From Tethya wilhelma (Eukaryota > Porifera > Demospongiae > Tethyida > Tethyidae), in the NCBI GenBank assembly GCA_964030475.1, contig CAXIPT010000001.1, positions 14,022,662 to 14,086,661 on the forward strand: a stretch of DNA of 64,000 nt, read 5' to 3'. The notes below the pieces were generated by a model. It was not told the DNA's origin, did not search any database, and worked only from the letters and a program-made list of their open reading frames with translations. The position numbers and the translations under genes were made by a program. Shown here in pieces: positions 12,960 to 25,099 of the stretch (within the stretch, counting starts at the first letter, position 1; the number at the start of each line of letters is the position of its first letter).

Positions 12960-15900
12960 ATGGTGTATTCATCAAGACAGAAAACAAGAAAAATGGCTCT
13001 CAATGGCCTTGAACGTTCGTTTATGAATGACTCTCTAGAAGCTAATGACTGGAATGGTTCTGCAGTTGCTCCTGAAAACTCTCTGAATGGAGAGGCTGAC
13101 TTTAGTGCTTTCTCTCCCAAACAAGAAGAGCTCTATTTGGGCTTGTTTCCTAACTGGATGGTGAGCATGATGCAAGACACCTCCAATTGGAAGAACCGTG
13201 TGTCTGGAATAAGCAGAATCCAGTCTATTGTTGATAGTGTTCCCGACAACTCTCTACGTTGTCCTGATCTGGCCAAAGTGCTGGACTTTGTGTCATCCCC
13301 GATGCATGACTCACACTTCAAGGTGAATCAAATGGGCCTTGAACTGCTCGAAAGTTTCGTGAGGAAGGCTGGAAAGCGAATCAAACCTCAAATCAACACC
13401 CTTGTCAGCAATATCCTTGGTAAGATGGGTGCCAACAAATACTTGATCAAGCAAGCAGGACTGCGAGTCCTTATGGAAGCCATGCGTTACTGTGGCCCAC
13501 AACTGGTGGTGAGAGAAATAATGAACTGTGGATTGCACCACAAGACATCTCGTGTGCGAGAAGAATCGCTAAACATCATCATAGCTGCTCTGCTCACTTT
13601 CCCAGCTTCTGAGTTTCAATTGATGTCTCTAGCAAGAGACTTATCTCCCAGTATGGTCGATGCTAAAGCCAAAGTGCGACAAGCTAGCTTTGAATGTTTG
13701 GCTGTTGTTTGCAGCTCCATGGAAAAGCCAATCATGGAAGATGCTATGTTGATGTTTTCTTCTGTTACTGATGCTAAGACTGGCAAGAATGCTCTCGATC
13801 CTTTTACCGTGAGACTTTCACGAAATGCCCTACCAAAGCTCAATGCAGATGGTATAGTCGAACATGCCCTACCCTGTGCAAATTGTAAACCGTCTGATTC
13901 GTATGTTGGAGCTGATGTGGAATGGATACTGTCTGCTGGAGGAAGCAAAGTCCATCAGTCCATTGGAGACGTTTCTAAGTCCCAACAACCAACATATTCC
14001 AACCTGAAGAGGTCGACTGTTGGTAGTGGAGGGGCTCCTGTGTTCAGGCCTTATCGGAGTGCTGGGAAGAGACTGCCGTGGGAGATTGATGCAGAAGAGG
14101 CAGCGGTAAGAGTCTTGTACTCCATAAGTTTGCATGTGTATACGTGATTGCATTGATGTGCATAACAATCTATTTTCTGAGCATATCCAAATCTATATAG
14201 AGAGGTGCCTGCTCTAGTAAAATGCTACCTACGTGTCTAGCCTTGTTCAAAGTCATGTAGTTACAGTTTTCATGTAGTACTTATATAACTTCTAAGTGAT
14301 ATGCCTCCAAGAAAATTTGTCTCAGTCCAGAGGAGGTGACCCTGGTTTTCTAAACTATTGTAATCCAATACACACGCAACATACTGTGGTTAAATTTTTT
14401 CCTTGACTCCTTCATGTGTGTAGACACCATAATGTTATGCTCACAGATGTTGACAGTAAGGCTCATTGGCTCGTGTACCAGTGAGCTCATTGCACCAAAG
14501 TCTCAATGAATATAGTGTACCTCAATGTGCATTCCGTGCAGTGAATACCACAAATATGTATGTCCATGTTGAGTCTAGAATCTAATGGCATGATAACTTA
14601 TCCTCTAGTAGCTTTTATGTCATAGACTATGGCCTCATACTTTGCCACCTTCAAAAAGCAATCAATATCAGTAGAAAGGTATGCTTTCAACAGTATACGC
14701 TTTAGTTTTGGTGAGCATCTTAGAGCCTGAGTCTTTGGAGGTCTCCTTTGAAGCCGCTTGTTTGTGAAATCATCTGGCCATAATGAATTTTTCAAGAACT
14801 TACTTTGGAATGTTATGAATACATTGATGATGTCCGTCAGTCCATTCATGTGTCAGATAACACAATACACCTACATCTATATGTATGAATTTCTCATTAT
14901 GGGCTGTACACATGCGCAACACAATATATTTTCATGGTGACATGTTCTCGTTCCCTTTAGAAGAAAAACAATCCCATTGGTCCACTGAAGCCTCCCCCTG
15001 CTCCTCTGGAGCCATTTCCTCCCAAACCCATCTCCTCTCTCTCTCCTAAGCACCACCACCATCCACCCCCACCACCAGCCACTGCAGCTAGTGTTGTGAA
15101 AAGAACTGGAGGCTCTTATGCCAAGATGCACCTTGACAGACTCTCACGTACCCCGGTCACCACTGCCGTGGGACCTCTTGCAGCCACCTCCACAATGTCC
15201 AGTGTGAATGGAAGTCTCTCAAGTCACGCTCACCATGGAAACGGTAGCAGTGTGAGTGAACCCATGGCCGGCCTACGGAAGTACAATACGAATGCCCCCT
15301 TGAGTTCCACACTCCCTCCAAAAATGAACACAGGAGTCCCCTTACAAAGACCGACTCTACCAATGTCTTCTGCTCACCGGCACAACTTGTACCCCGATGC
15401 ATTCAATAGCAGTACTAGCAGATATATCCCCACTTGTATGGAGTCTAGTGGTGCCAACACTTCAATGACACTCACATGGCCTCGAGCAGGGGCAGCAGTA
15501 CATGGTGGTCCAATTGTGAAGGGCTCCACTCCTCATGTGAGGATGTCACAACAAATCAGTGCAGATGCTGCCGGAGTAGTCGGTGGAGGTATGTGTTCAT
15601 TCGTGTGTATGTACTAAAGTAAGTGTATGTTACAGCGTACATGATGTACATGTATTGTGTGTTACTCTGTAGTCCAAAGCTCTGTCAAGACCAGTGTGTC
15701 CCGTCCTCTATCTAAACCAAGAGTCCGCAACCCGCTCACTTTACTCAAAGAACAAAGCCAAAAGCAGCCTCCCACCACCAACCCAGGAGGGCCGTTTGCT
15801 TCCTCCCTGAGCTCCAGTCCCAAACAGACAGAGAGCCCCACCCAACTGGAAAGAGACTTCCTATCTTCTAACAATGCTGCTGATGGCTCTGCTGCTTCTG

Positions 15901-17389
15901 GCTGGGGAGAGACAAGCTGGGATGAAGAGCTGTACTTCAAGACCATACCCGAGGATACAGCCACTCTCAATAGCTCTCTCTCTTCCTCGCTGTCCTCGCT
16001 GTGCAATGGTGGAGAGTTGGAGAGTGCCAGGCACCCTGTAGAGGTGGGTGGTGTAATTTCTTACAGTTTCTTGTGTACTATGCAACTCTGATGATAATTG
16101 AAAATTAGTGTGAAAAATATGTTAGGTGCTAAGTATGGTTGGTATTTTAAATAGGGTGAGAAAAAAGTTGAATCTCTGTCACTTGATACTCACCACATTT
16201 GCACTAATTTGTACATTAAAAAACTATTTCCTTTGGCTATGCCTTGGTATAAATAAACCTCCATTTATTTCCCTTTCCAGTTTGATAAACTGAAGCACAT
16301 ACGTAAGGAAGCTGCATCTCGTAAGGCCCAACTCATTTCAGCAGCCAATTCTGCTTCAAATTCTCCTGAAATCTCAAGGAACTCCAGTGGCTCAGATGCA
16401 AAATTGAAGAAGGCCAAGCAATCTAGGTAATTTCAATTTGTGTGTAAATATTATACTACTCTTGTTATAGTATTTCAACTTTCCTTACTAGCAGCTTTGT
16501 GCCTACTACTAAAGCAAGCAAGCCCAAATTCATTTCAGAGAACGTTCCTTCTCAATCAACTACTGTGGGTTCGTCAGTTCGTAAACCAAAGTGGGACTCC
16601 ACTGACGGTAGCAATGTGCTACCAACCCAGAGTGTCGATCTTAATCTCACTTACACAGTCGAGAGTAAGGAGGACAAAATATCACCCTCATACAGCATGG
16701 CATTTGCTACAACCAAGAAGCAGAGCACACCGACAAGAACAAGTCGTACTCTTGGGCAAGCCAAACGTGAGAAGCCCACTCAAGCAGAGGAAGCAGCTGG
16801 TGGAGGCACCATGAACGAGATATCTCTAGAGGGAGTGAGTCTGGACAAAGAAGGCAAGGAGAGTCAGCCAAAGAGAAAGTCAAGAAAAGTTGATCCTCCA
16901 AGAGGCAATCTTCCACCTCCAAGACTGAGGTCAAACTCTTTGAGTCACGACGGCAATACAGAAAGGAGGCCGAGCATTGAGAAGGGAGGCACCAATACAA
17001 TCGATATGGAGGTCAGTGGTGTGGGCTCTCAGACCAAGGCATCCTCGGACACCTCCATCACTCCAACCAACACCTCGAGCTCAATGACTCTGACCCAACT
17101 CTCACAGACGACCAAAGAGAGTATCATGAGAAAGAAGCAAAAACAGCAGCAGGAAGATGAGGTCGGTCAGGCCGGCTACAAGGTGCAGTCTGCTTCGTAT
17201 TCATCCACCAAGAAACCTCCGATCCCTCCTGGTCAGGATACGGTCACTACCTCAGCTCCTGTGGAGAATGTTCGCAAACGAAACAAGCGTAAGAATTCTC
17301 ACAACAGTCAGCACCACAATGACTCTTCTCCCGATGAAGCACCAAAGAACAGTGGATCTTTGCGTTCCAGCAGGAGGAACAGCATCACT
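12960..17389 (+). CDS. TOGARAM1: TOG array regulator of axonemal microtubules (crescerin), N-terminal half
   Basis: Crescerin-family protein whose TOG domains bind tubulin and regulate axonemal microtubules in cilia. Exons 12960-14105, 14961-15588, 15673-16043, 16281-16426 and 16492 to at least 17389 join in frame to about 1063 residues. Exon 1 carries a TOG/HEAT domain (residues about 55-290: DTSNWKNRVSGISRIQ, HFKVNQMGLELLESF, DAKAKVRQASFECLAV). The rest is a long Pro/Ser/Lys-rich disordered linker with a WGETSWDEELYF motif. A second TOG domain, present after TOG1 in vertebrate TOGARAM1, is not visible. The coding frame is still open (SLRSSRRNSIT) when it meets the single n at 17390. The matching C-terminal half is at 26975-28909, so the gene is broken in this scaffold. 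Confidence 0.87.
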
Positions 17390-17390
17390 N
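17390..17390. other. Contig join (single n) interrupting TOGARAM1
   Basis: A lone n between an open TOGARAM1 exon and unrelated sequence that carries a truncated carboxypeptidase on the opposite strand. Read as a scaffolding join. Confidence 0.85.
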
Positions 17391-17593
17391 GTGTGTGTAC
17401 AACACACATATTACCGATAAAGAACAACATGGATAGTGAAAGCTACTTACATACACACAATGATTGAAAACAAAAGGTAGGCATTTTATTTTCTGTATAT
17501 ATAATTATTTGGGACTGGAATCATCAACATCACTACTACGTATAAGATGTCAAAAAACAATCAGTACATCTCATGTCTGTGTATATAACTTAC

Positions 17594-18642
17594 AAAACAC
17601 TACATTAGCAATGTTTGTCCAAGCATATGGATTCGCGATGAGATCAGGAATAGTCTTGTTGTCAGCAGTTGTGCGGTCAAAATGAAGAGGACCCAGCTCA
17701 TTGAAATAACCCTCCATAGAACTGCAGCCTGGACCGCCATTCTATTGCACAGAAATAAATGAGATAGTGTCAAATACTGGCCAATCTAATAAGGAATTAA
17801 CCAAGGAGCAGCTAGAGATCAATTGCCTGAGAATGGGATGCAGTTTGTATATCCGTCTCATTCAGTTTACCACTTAGCCTCTTCCATAAAAGGAATGTAC
17901 AATGTCATGCAAGTTTGTTGCTTGAATGCCGGACCACCTAACAATAATATAGCTGAACAATGATTTGATCTTTAAAGTCTGCAATTTAATAATGTTATTC
18001 ATAACCACATGACTACAAAGATTTCCACTCGACTATACAGTCAGCAGATGTAGCTCCCAATAGCCAAAGCCAAACAGATGAATTGACCAGCATCCTGTTT
18101 TGACTCACCAATACACTATTCCTTACTCTAAAAGCACAATCTACTGTACCAACTGTTACACATGAAGTTTCAACATGACTGAATACAGCAATCTCAAGCA
18201 AGATGATACAATTAAAATATATGGATGATGAGGTTAAACTTTCCCTCATTATTTCATCAGTATCATACCAAAATAATTGTCATGCTGATGCAATAATCAT
18301 ATTATCTAGGATGAAATACTAATGTAAACTCAAAAATTGGCATATAAACTTACCAACCACAATACTACAGGATCTGATGCAGGATTGTTAGCACTCTCTA
18401 CAAACCTGCACAAAAAAATAAATATTTTTTTATGCATTATCAATAATAACGCTTATAATAGCTTACCAGTAATGAAGATACTTGTCGCTAGAGGTATCTA
18501 CTTTGATGTAGCCACTGTATTGCTTAGTTGGGATGGGTCCTTTCCAGCCTGGCAACATCGTGACAAGGTCATCGTGTATTTCAGAGAGAGAGGGAGTAAC
18601 GGACAGCAAGCAGAGGAGGTAAAAGAGGAGATGTGCAGCCAT
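17594..18642 (-). CDS. Serine carboxypeptidase (S10, cathepsin A-like), N-terminal part
   Basis: Secreted or lysosomal S10 carboxypeptidase. Three exons on the minus strand join in frame: 18642-18467 (signal peptide [20 protein letters not shown], then [17 protein letters not shown] and LHYW), 18405-18354 ([17 protein letters not shown]) and 17741-17594 ([20 protein letters not shown] ... [13 protein letters not shown]). These match the family N-terminus, including the oxyanion-hole NGGPGCSS. The next expected block (ESPAGVGFSY, then the nucleophile motif GESYAG) is absent between 17593 and the n at 17390. The C-terminal half lies on the other strand at 20423-21175, so contig 17391-20295 is probably inverted. 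The start codon faces the secreted gene at 18856 (213 bp apart). Confidence 0.9.
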
Positions 18643-18855
18643 CGTGGTCAGGTAGCTAAACCAGCGACTCAGTCAAACTTGATTGAATCATGTGATTGAT
18701 GGTGGAATAGTTGGGATATTTATCGTCTGATTCTAGTTCTGTATATGCAGGCGGTGCAAGGGTGGAGCTCAGCCGGCTGGAGGGCGGCGCGCGCTAAGCA
18801 GCTGCCAAACTCTCCTCGGCCTCATGGACATTTTTCATTTCTAGCTAGCTTGAAC

Positions 18856-20136
18856 ATGCCTCGAAGAGATCATCTCCTGCTTGTTCTGATGTCGATAGGA
18901 CAGTGCTGGCTGCTGCATGTGTGTTCACCTATGCTGTTCTGTGGAGTAGAATTCAATATTCATCACAATAGTGAGGCTGGGAGGATTGAAATCAGATCAC
19001 AGTGGAACTCTGATGTCTGTAGACAAAATCAGGTACAATCATGAGTAATTGTAGGAGATTTAGAGTCACTTTTTTGTCAATGTATTAATTTATATCCCTT
19101 TTATAGTTTCCAGCTCAACCATACTTGACTAAAACTGGAGTCCAACCTCTTGTTCGGATGAGCAACTGTAGGAAGAGGGTTACAACCATCAACTCCACAC
19201 TGTCCACGGGACACACACTGATGTCAATTGCTCCTGTGGAGAATAACGTTTGGTCATTGAGGATCCCTGACTATTTATCTCATGAAGTATGTCTGGAAGT
19301 TTTTGTTAAAGGTACCACAACTGGACCAGCAATGCAGCTAGTTGAGATGAGACGGCAGCTGCGGATTGGCACTCTTCAAACAGTAGAGCCACTAGAAGTT
19401 ACAACCGCTATCTGCTCTGGTAAGGCAATCTGGGTGGAGTCTGTTAAGCAAGCACAGAGACACACATTCCATCACTCAAGACTGTGTTGACTACAATATT
19501 TTGTATAGGTTGTGAGGTTGTTGACTTTAGCACGTATGATTGGACCACTGTGTCATTGATCAAGGATGCATCGGGGACATTTTCACTGGTCTTCACAACT
19601 CCTGGTGAGTGGGAAGACTTGTTTCAGTTGAGAACCACTACATGCAAAATGGATAGCTACCGTATATTGATTTATTTCTTTTGTAGGGCATATGAATTCT
19701 ACTGCGCACACCAACTTGCCTGTCTGTATTCAAACAAGTGGTAGATATATCAATATTCATTCATGTGTTGATTACTGGAGTGGGTACTTATGAATAACAC
19801 TGAAACACACAGGGAGTTTGTCTTGGACAAGGTTCAATAGTAGTGAAGATTGCGAGGAATACAGCACTCTTTTTATTCCAACGAGAGTTAAATCAACATC
19901 AAAGAATGAAGTTTTTGTCATTGGGAATGGAATTGTATACAGGTTTGTGTACCTTTCAGTTTCACTAAATTTTGTGTGTTTTGATCATTTGGTAGACTGA
20001 TTACTGATTCTATTCTATTTTATACCAATTCAGCCCGAATAAAGGAGCATTATGGTATCAATTACCAGCAACTGAACTTGATTCATTTTCCACCAGTAGA
20101 GATGGAAATTACGCATTTTCACTTGGCCAAAATGAG
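18856..20136 (+). CDS. Unknown secreted protein, 3'-truncated at a gap
   Basis: Not recognised. Exons 18856-19032, 19107-19419, 19509-19604, 19687-19740, 19813-about 19942 and 20034-20136 have GT-AG borders and keep one frame. The product starts with a hydrophobic signal segment (HLLLVLMSIGQCWLLHVCS), and the ectodomain has several Cys residues and N-glycosylation sites (NSTLS, NSTAH), with no transmembrane helix seen. The last exon ends ...FSLGQNE before a donor site; the next sequence is the (CA)n tract and n at 20296, so the 3' end is missing. It is divergently paired with the carboxypeptidase. Possibly a sponge-specific extracellular protein. Confidence 0.65.
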
Positions 20137-20205
20137 GTATTGTAGCCATATTATTATAGCAAGCTAAGTAAATAATATTATTGTTACATAACACATCCTT
20201 ACAAA

Positions 20206-20207
<2 letters not shown>

Positions 20208-20295
<88 letters not shown>

Positions 20296-20308
20296 NACAC
20301 ACACACAC
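20208..20308. repeat. (CA)n microsatellite containing a contig join
   Basis: About 100 bp of CA repeats interrupted by one n at 20296; a second join bounding contig 17391-20295. Confidence 0.97.
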
Positions 20309-20422
20309 GACATGCAGTTGTGGTGTCATTATTATTGAAATATTTCCATGTACCTATGTACCCTGCTATTATTGTAGACGTAGAATATTTTACCACCAAG
20401 TCCATTATCTGTCGTGATCCAG

Positions 20423-21175
20423 GTGAGAGCAGCTCTTCATGTGAAGTCTATGGACAGGATCGGTGGCTGGCGTATGTGTACCAGCAAGATCCACTACCAT
20501 CCTGACACCGACTCATTGTTGACCATCTATCCTACACTCATGTATGCACAAAGTAGTATTAAATACAGCATTGAATATTAATTTTATACTTAAATATTGA
20601 TCTGTACTCGTACATAAACATTTGTATGAACAGAAAGAACTACCGTACTCTCATCTACAATGGCGATGTGGATGGATGTGTACCTTACAATGGAAATGAG
20701 GTGCTGAGCCCATGCAATGATTGGCCCACATGTATATATACACACATCAAAATAATGTGCAATAATATATACTAGTTATTGAAATATTTGAATATATAAT
20801 GCTAGTCACAATATGGTGTGCCTTCCATTTTAGGAGTGGACTTCTAATTTGGGCTTCACTGTGACAGAGGGATGGAGGCCTTGGCTGGTGGATGACCAGG
20901 TACCATAGCTATGACTGTATAAAATGAAATTTTTATGTGTCTACACTATATTTTATCTTGTATAAAAATTTGTAGGTGGCTGGTTACGTCACTCAGTATG
21001 ACACAAATGGCTTTAAGTTTGTCACTGTTAAGGGCTCTGGACATATGGTAATATATTATTATGCTAAATTAATATAATGTTTTAATTTAGTAATAATTTC
21101 TTGCAGGTGCCACAGTACAGGCCAAAGCAAGCTTTCGCCATGTTTGATAAATTTATCAATGAAAAACCATTTTAG
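20423..21175 (+). CDS. Serine carboxypeptidase (S10), C-terminal part
   Basis: Exons 20423-20539, 20634-20700, 20834-20899, 20976-21047 and 21107-21175 join in frame and end at TAG. VRAALHVKSM, LIYNGDVDGCVPYNGNE (catalytic Asp in GDVDGC), EGWRPWLVDDQVAGYV and GSGHMVPQYRPKQA (catalytic His) are the standard S10 C-terminal blocks. No start codon or signal peptide belongs to this piece. It most likely continues the minus-strand N-terminal half at 17594-18642. The middle part with the catalytic Ser is not in the window and probably fell into the join. Function as for the N-terminal part. Confidence 0.93.
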
Positions 21176-21412
21176 GGACCTATAATTATTAATGTTGAGT
21201 TATATTTTCCAAAATAATTATTAAAACTCTTTTGTTATAATATATGTAGGCATAGCACAAATTTTAATTTAATGATACATGAGATTGATGAGAACAGGAA
21301 TAAAAAAACAGTGAAGATTGACATAATAATTGTATACATTGCAATCAGCTGGGGCATAAAAAAGTACCTGGTCCAAACTTTATGACACATAATACACATA
21401 CACAAAAACAAC

Positions 21413-22960
21413 TCAATTTCCTCTTCTTCTCTGCCACCAAGAGACCTTCTTCCTTGTCTCCTCCTCAGTGCTGCTGACCTCACAAGGCTGTCCAAAGTAG
21501 AGTCCTTCCAGAGAGCGATTGGTCTTGTTCCAATAAACCACCAGAGGTAGAGCCCTTGAACAAGGGTGCCTAATATCAGAAGTCCACTTGCTATCAGTGA
21601 GAGAGAGGAACTGAATATATGGAGGAGTCATCCTGCAATGTTTTTCAGCAAAGCCAGAGTACTTGAGCAACACTTGACCAGTACTGTTGACAACCACCAG
21701 GAGACCATTGGTGAATTCTAGTCCCACAATGGAATAGATGTGGCCCAGAGAGAGAAGCCTCATCTCTTCATAGTCGTACTGTTCTAGTTCAATTTCTACA
21801 AGACTCAGTTGTTTGGAAGTCTTCATGTTCCAGATGATGAGGTGAGACTGGAAGACTACACCCACCAGTTGGCGGTCATTGGAGAGGGTGAATTCGGTGT
21901 TGAGGCCGTGACGTCGCATGATAGCCATGTCTAAGAATTCCTCTTGGAATGACATATCGTAGGAAAGGAATGGATTGCGAGAGATGAGGAGGGTGCCCCT
22001 ATCGTTAGGGATCAAATCGTGAGCAACGATGATGTGTCCCCATTGAAGGAGAAGAGTGTGAGATTTACAAAATCCGTTGCTGTTTATTTCGGATGAATTT
22101 GAAAAGACAGAGACTTTTTTCTTACCAAATGGAGCACGTCTCACTGTGATGTCCTCGTTTTGTGCTTTGATTTTGAAATTTGCTTGAGTCGGAGAGAAGG
22201 ATTGAACCATTTTTCTTTTGCGTGGATCTCTTTGCTGATTCTGAGTAACTTTAATGATCTTTAATTCCCAGTAAGCATCTTCATTGTGACTCACATTCAG
22301 CTTAGCAATCGCAATGAGCAAACACCTTTCACAACATCCTATCTTGATCTCATAGTCATAGAGTGGCTCACACTTCCATTGAAATGTAGTGAGACTACTC
22401 TGAAGACTATACAAACTCCAGAGTCCGCTAGCAGAAGCACAGAGCATCACTTCCTCGTAGAGATGCACAAAGGTGACACGGTTTTCAGCACATTTTGAGA
22501 AAATGGGATGAATTGTGAGCATTCGTTCAGCTGAAGTTTGTCGAACAGTTTGAATGATAATCTCACGAGGTCTAAAGTCTTTGTAAATCGTACCAACAAT
22601 GGTTTGTTCTTTGGCAAACTTGCAGACATAGTGCACATTATAAGGATAGCCTTCAGTCAAGGTAGAGCAGGCTGGAGGGGTGGAGGTTATCAACTTCCTG
22701 TGTCTTCTTGCAGCAAGCAACATTGCTTTAGAGCTAGGATACCTTGGTCTCAAACGCTCCACTACATGTTCAAAGAGACCAAATCTCACACTAGCCTGTC
22801 TCCAGTAAGGTTCCAGCTCGCTGAGAAGGTGGTACCAGTTTCTGTTGACGTAGAGACAGTTGAACACATCATCAAGGTCCAGCCTGAGGATGATTTGGAG
22901 CACAAGTTCAGGTGGTAACTCACTGAAGAAGTTCACAGTCTCAGATGACTCAGTAGCCAT
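21413..22960 (-). CDS. F-box protein, intronless, family not named
   Basis: One uninterrupted exon encodes 515 residues, starting at MATESSETVNFF and ending in RRRGN. Residues about 12-55 form an F-box (FSELPPELVLQIILRLDLDD ... CLYVNRNWYHLL), which in known proteins binds SKP1 in SCF ubiquitin ligases. The long C-terminal part has beta-rich, propeller-like segments (LLLQWGHIIVAHDL, RQLVGVVFQSHLIIWNMKTS, GLLVVVNSTGQVLLKYSGF), consistent with a degenerate WD/Kelch-type substrate domain, but no exact repeats can be counted. Absence of introns among intron-rich neighbours suggests a retrocopy or old intron loss. Upstream codons are in frame but lack another ATG. It converges on the carboxypeptidase and diverges from the TTLL gene. 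Confidence 0.85.
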   Translation of the reverse strand: MATESSETVNFFSELPPELVLQIILRLDLDDVFNCLYVNRNWYHLLSELEPYWRQASVRFGLFEHVVERLRPRYPSSKAMLLAARRHRKLITSTPPACSTLTEGYPYNVHYVCKFAKEQTIVGTIYKDFRPREIIIQTVRQTSAERMLTIHPIFSKCAENRVTFVHLYEEVMLCASASGLWSLYSLQSSLTTFQWKCEPLYDYEIKIGCCERCLLIAIAKLNVSHNEDAYWELKIIKVTQNQQRDPRKRKMVQSFSPTQANFKIKAQNEDITVRRAPFGKKKVSVFSNSSEINSNGFCKSHTLLLQWGHIIVAHDLIPNDRGTLLISRNPFLSYDMSFQEEFLDMAIMRRHGLNTEFTLSNDRQLVGVVFQSHLIIWNMKTSKQLSLVEIELEQYDYEEMRLLSLGHIYSIVGLEFTNGLLVVVNSTGQVLLKYSGFAEKHCRMTPPYIQFLSLTDSKWTSDIRHPCSRALPLVVYWNKTNRSLEGLYFGQPCEVSSTEEETRKKVSWWQRRRGN

Positions 22961-23265
22961 GATTGCAGCATTATTCCCTGGTCGTAAGATAGGACTTTTC
23001 ACCTGCAACTGTTCATTGCTCAGCTGCTCTGTAGCTGTATTATTAAACAGTACACGACTGTTTGGAAAGTGCTTTGTAGTTTAATTTAATTTTTAACCCT
23101 TATTCACATGAATTTCTCTGGACCTATGAATATTTCGTCTTTTGCCAGTTTCAGGAGAGCTCTCTCAGCAGCTAGCTTAGTATCCAGTATCACACAATGA
23201 ATATGGTAAACACTAGCTAGAAGATATCTTTGGGAGAAGTGAATGCTCTTTGGTTGAGGAGAGCC
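22961..23265. promoter_or_regulatory. Divergent intergenic region F-box/TTLL
   Basis: 305 bp between opposing start codons; no exon, repeat or clear promoter motif was seen. Confidence 0.35.
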
Positions 23266-24900
23266 ATGAGCAGTAAGGGCAGTCTCCCCAAGACACTCAA
23301 GTACCAGTACTTGTACATAGGAAGAAAACTACTGAGGAGTAGACTCACCACATGGCTTGGAATATTCATCAGTGTGGGCTCACTCCTGCTGCTGGTCAAC
23401 ATGTATTTGGTGTATGATATTGGCTCATCTAAGACTAAGTTTGAGACAGATTTGGATCAGTCTCATTCCCATACTCCGAGTCCCCACACTCCCATTCTGT
23501 GGATATATTCGAAGACTGTGAGTTCCTCATAACATACACACATTCATAGATAAATTGGACAATATGCACATCAGTACCAGCACTACTGCAAAAAACGTCA
23601 TTCATTATTATATTTCTCTTACATATGTGGCTGAAATAATATAGGATCGTCCATTGAGTCATGTGATCGCTGTCTTCGATCGGGTGGGCTATCAACTAGG
23701 AGGGCCAGGTGACAGCTGGGATGTGCTCTGGTCTCACGAGTACCCCTTCAAGTCCCTCCCTCCCCAAATGTGGAGCTCACTCAAACCACATCAGAAGATC
23801 AACCACTTCCCTGGCACGGGATGCTTCACGTTCAAGCCTCAACTGGCTGCTCTGAACTTCTCCTTTGTCCCAAAGGCATTCCAACTCCCAAAACAGGCAG
23901 ATAGACTAAAGGAAGAGGTGTGTAATGTTTGAATCAGTGTGCTGTTTGCTGGTAGAATTTTTGGTGAAATCCATCATTTAAGCATCCACAGTCTGGTGAA
24001 TTTCCTTACTCGAGATGGTGAAAAAGTTCACCAATTAATCTGTGGTATCTTCAGTGGTCCACTGTGTTCTTGTCTCAATTGGATCCATCCAGGCCTTCTA
24101 CATACCAATGTCTTCTGTTATCTCCCTTATTTTTCTTTATGCTCATTCATGTTGGCAGAGATAGGTCCTTTATATTTATACTAGCTTCAACTATTGGGCT
24201 CTGCATGGAGTATATTGTTCAACATAAAAATACATGTAGCAGGGATTTTATTATTATTTAATAATCTATGATGTAGGCTGCAGCCCACCCAGGTTGGCTG
24301 TGGGTACAGAAGAGTAATAATCACAGGGGGATTTACATCAAGGATATTAAGTGTATGTAAAAAAAATAAACAAAATAACACAGTAAATTTTAATTTTTTT
24401 TTTTTTTAATTTTTAAATTTTAATTTTTTTTAATAATTATAGCTGTTTTGTGTATTAATTCTTGGTTGTTGTTACAGACATAGATCTCAAGAAGGAGGGT
24501 TCTTTTGTCCAACGATTTATCAGCAATCCTCTGCTTATTGATGGAAGGTATGTAGGTATGCCTGGGTCATTGGTGGTAGATTGAATGGACCATTTCATGT
24601 ATGTTTTGTTTGTGTGACTCCTCCAAACTAGTGTGTACGATACAGTTTATAGTGTGTGTGATTATGAATGCATGTTCCTTAGGAAGTTCGATATAGGAGT
24701 GTACACTGTGATAACTTCTGTGGATCCTCTGAGAGTGTATGTCTACCAAGAAGAGATCCTGCTAAGGTACATAGTATGTCTATCTTTCCATATTAAATTT
24801 AGGAGATTCTTACAGGTTTTGTTCTGAGGATTATCTTCCGTTCAATGCTAAGAACACCAAGAAATATGTGGTGGATGACAACTATGAGCAAGTGACTGAG
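23266..24900 (+). CDS. Membrane-anchored tubulin tyrosine ligase-like protein (TTLL15-like), 3'-truncated
   Basis: TTLL enzymes ligate Glu or Gly to tubulin. Exons 23266-23517, 23645-23917, 24277-24352, 24478-24547, 24683-24766 and 24816-24900 join in frame. Exon 1 encodes an N-terminal membrane anchor (TTWLGIFISVGSLLLLVNMY, residues about 40-60). TTL-domain blocks follow: KINHFPGTG, FVPKAFQLP, WLWVQKSNNHRGIYI (family K....GRGI), FVQRFISNPLLIDG, KFDIGVYTVITSVDPLRVYV and FCSEDY. NHRGIYI replaces the usual GRGI loop and GVY replaces RVY or RIY, so catalytic activity may be altered, as reported for some TTLL15-type members; this is inference. The coding sequence breaks off at the (CA)n/n join at 24978, so the C-terminal part is missing. 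Confidence 0.85.
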
Positions 24901-24955
24901 GTATGTCATGTACCTGTATGACCATTGTACGCCTACTCACCCACTCACCCCCTCC

Positions 24956-24978
24956 ACACACACACACACACACACACN
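24956..24978. other. (CA)n tract and contig join (n at 24978)
   Basis: The CA tract ends at a single n; the TTLL gene does not continue beyond it. Confidence 0.85.
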
Positions 24979-25099
24979 CCTAGGTAACCGTGGGTAGTAT
25001 GTGTACAGGAAACAGGAAACGGAAATGGGTGTGCGATGGGTGTAATATTACGTAATCTTTTAATCATAAGAAATCAGCCCCGCCTACTCATTGTTTATC

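Noticed and set aside
20181..20417. Thr-His and Cys-Val repeat ORFs in CA/TG tracts
   Set aside because: Microsatellite translations; same at 39041, 52331 and 37387.
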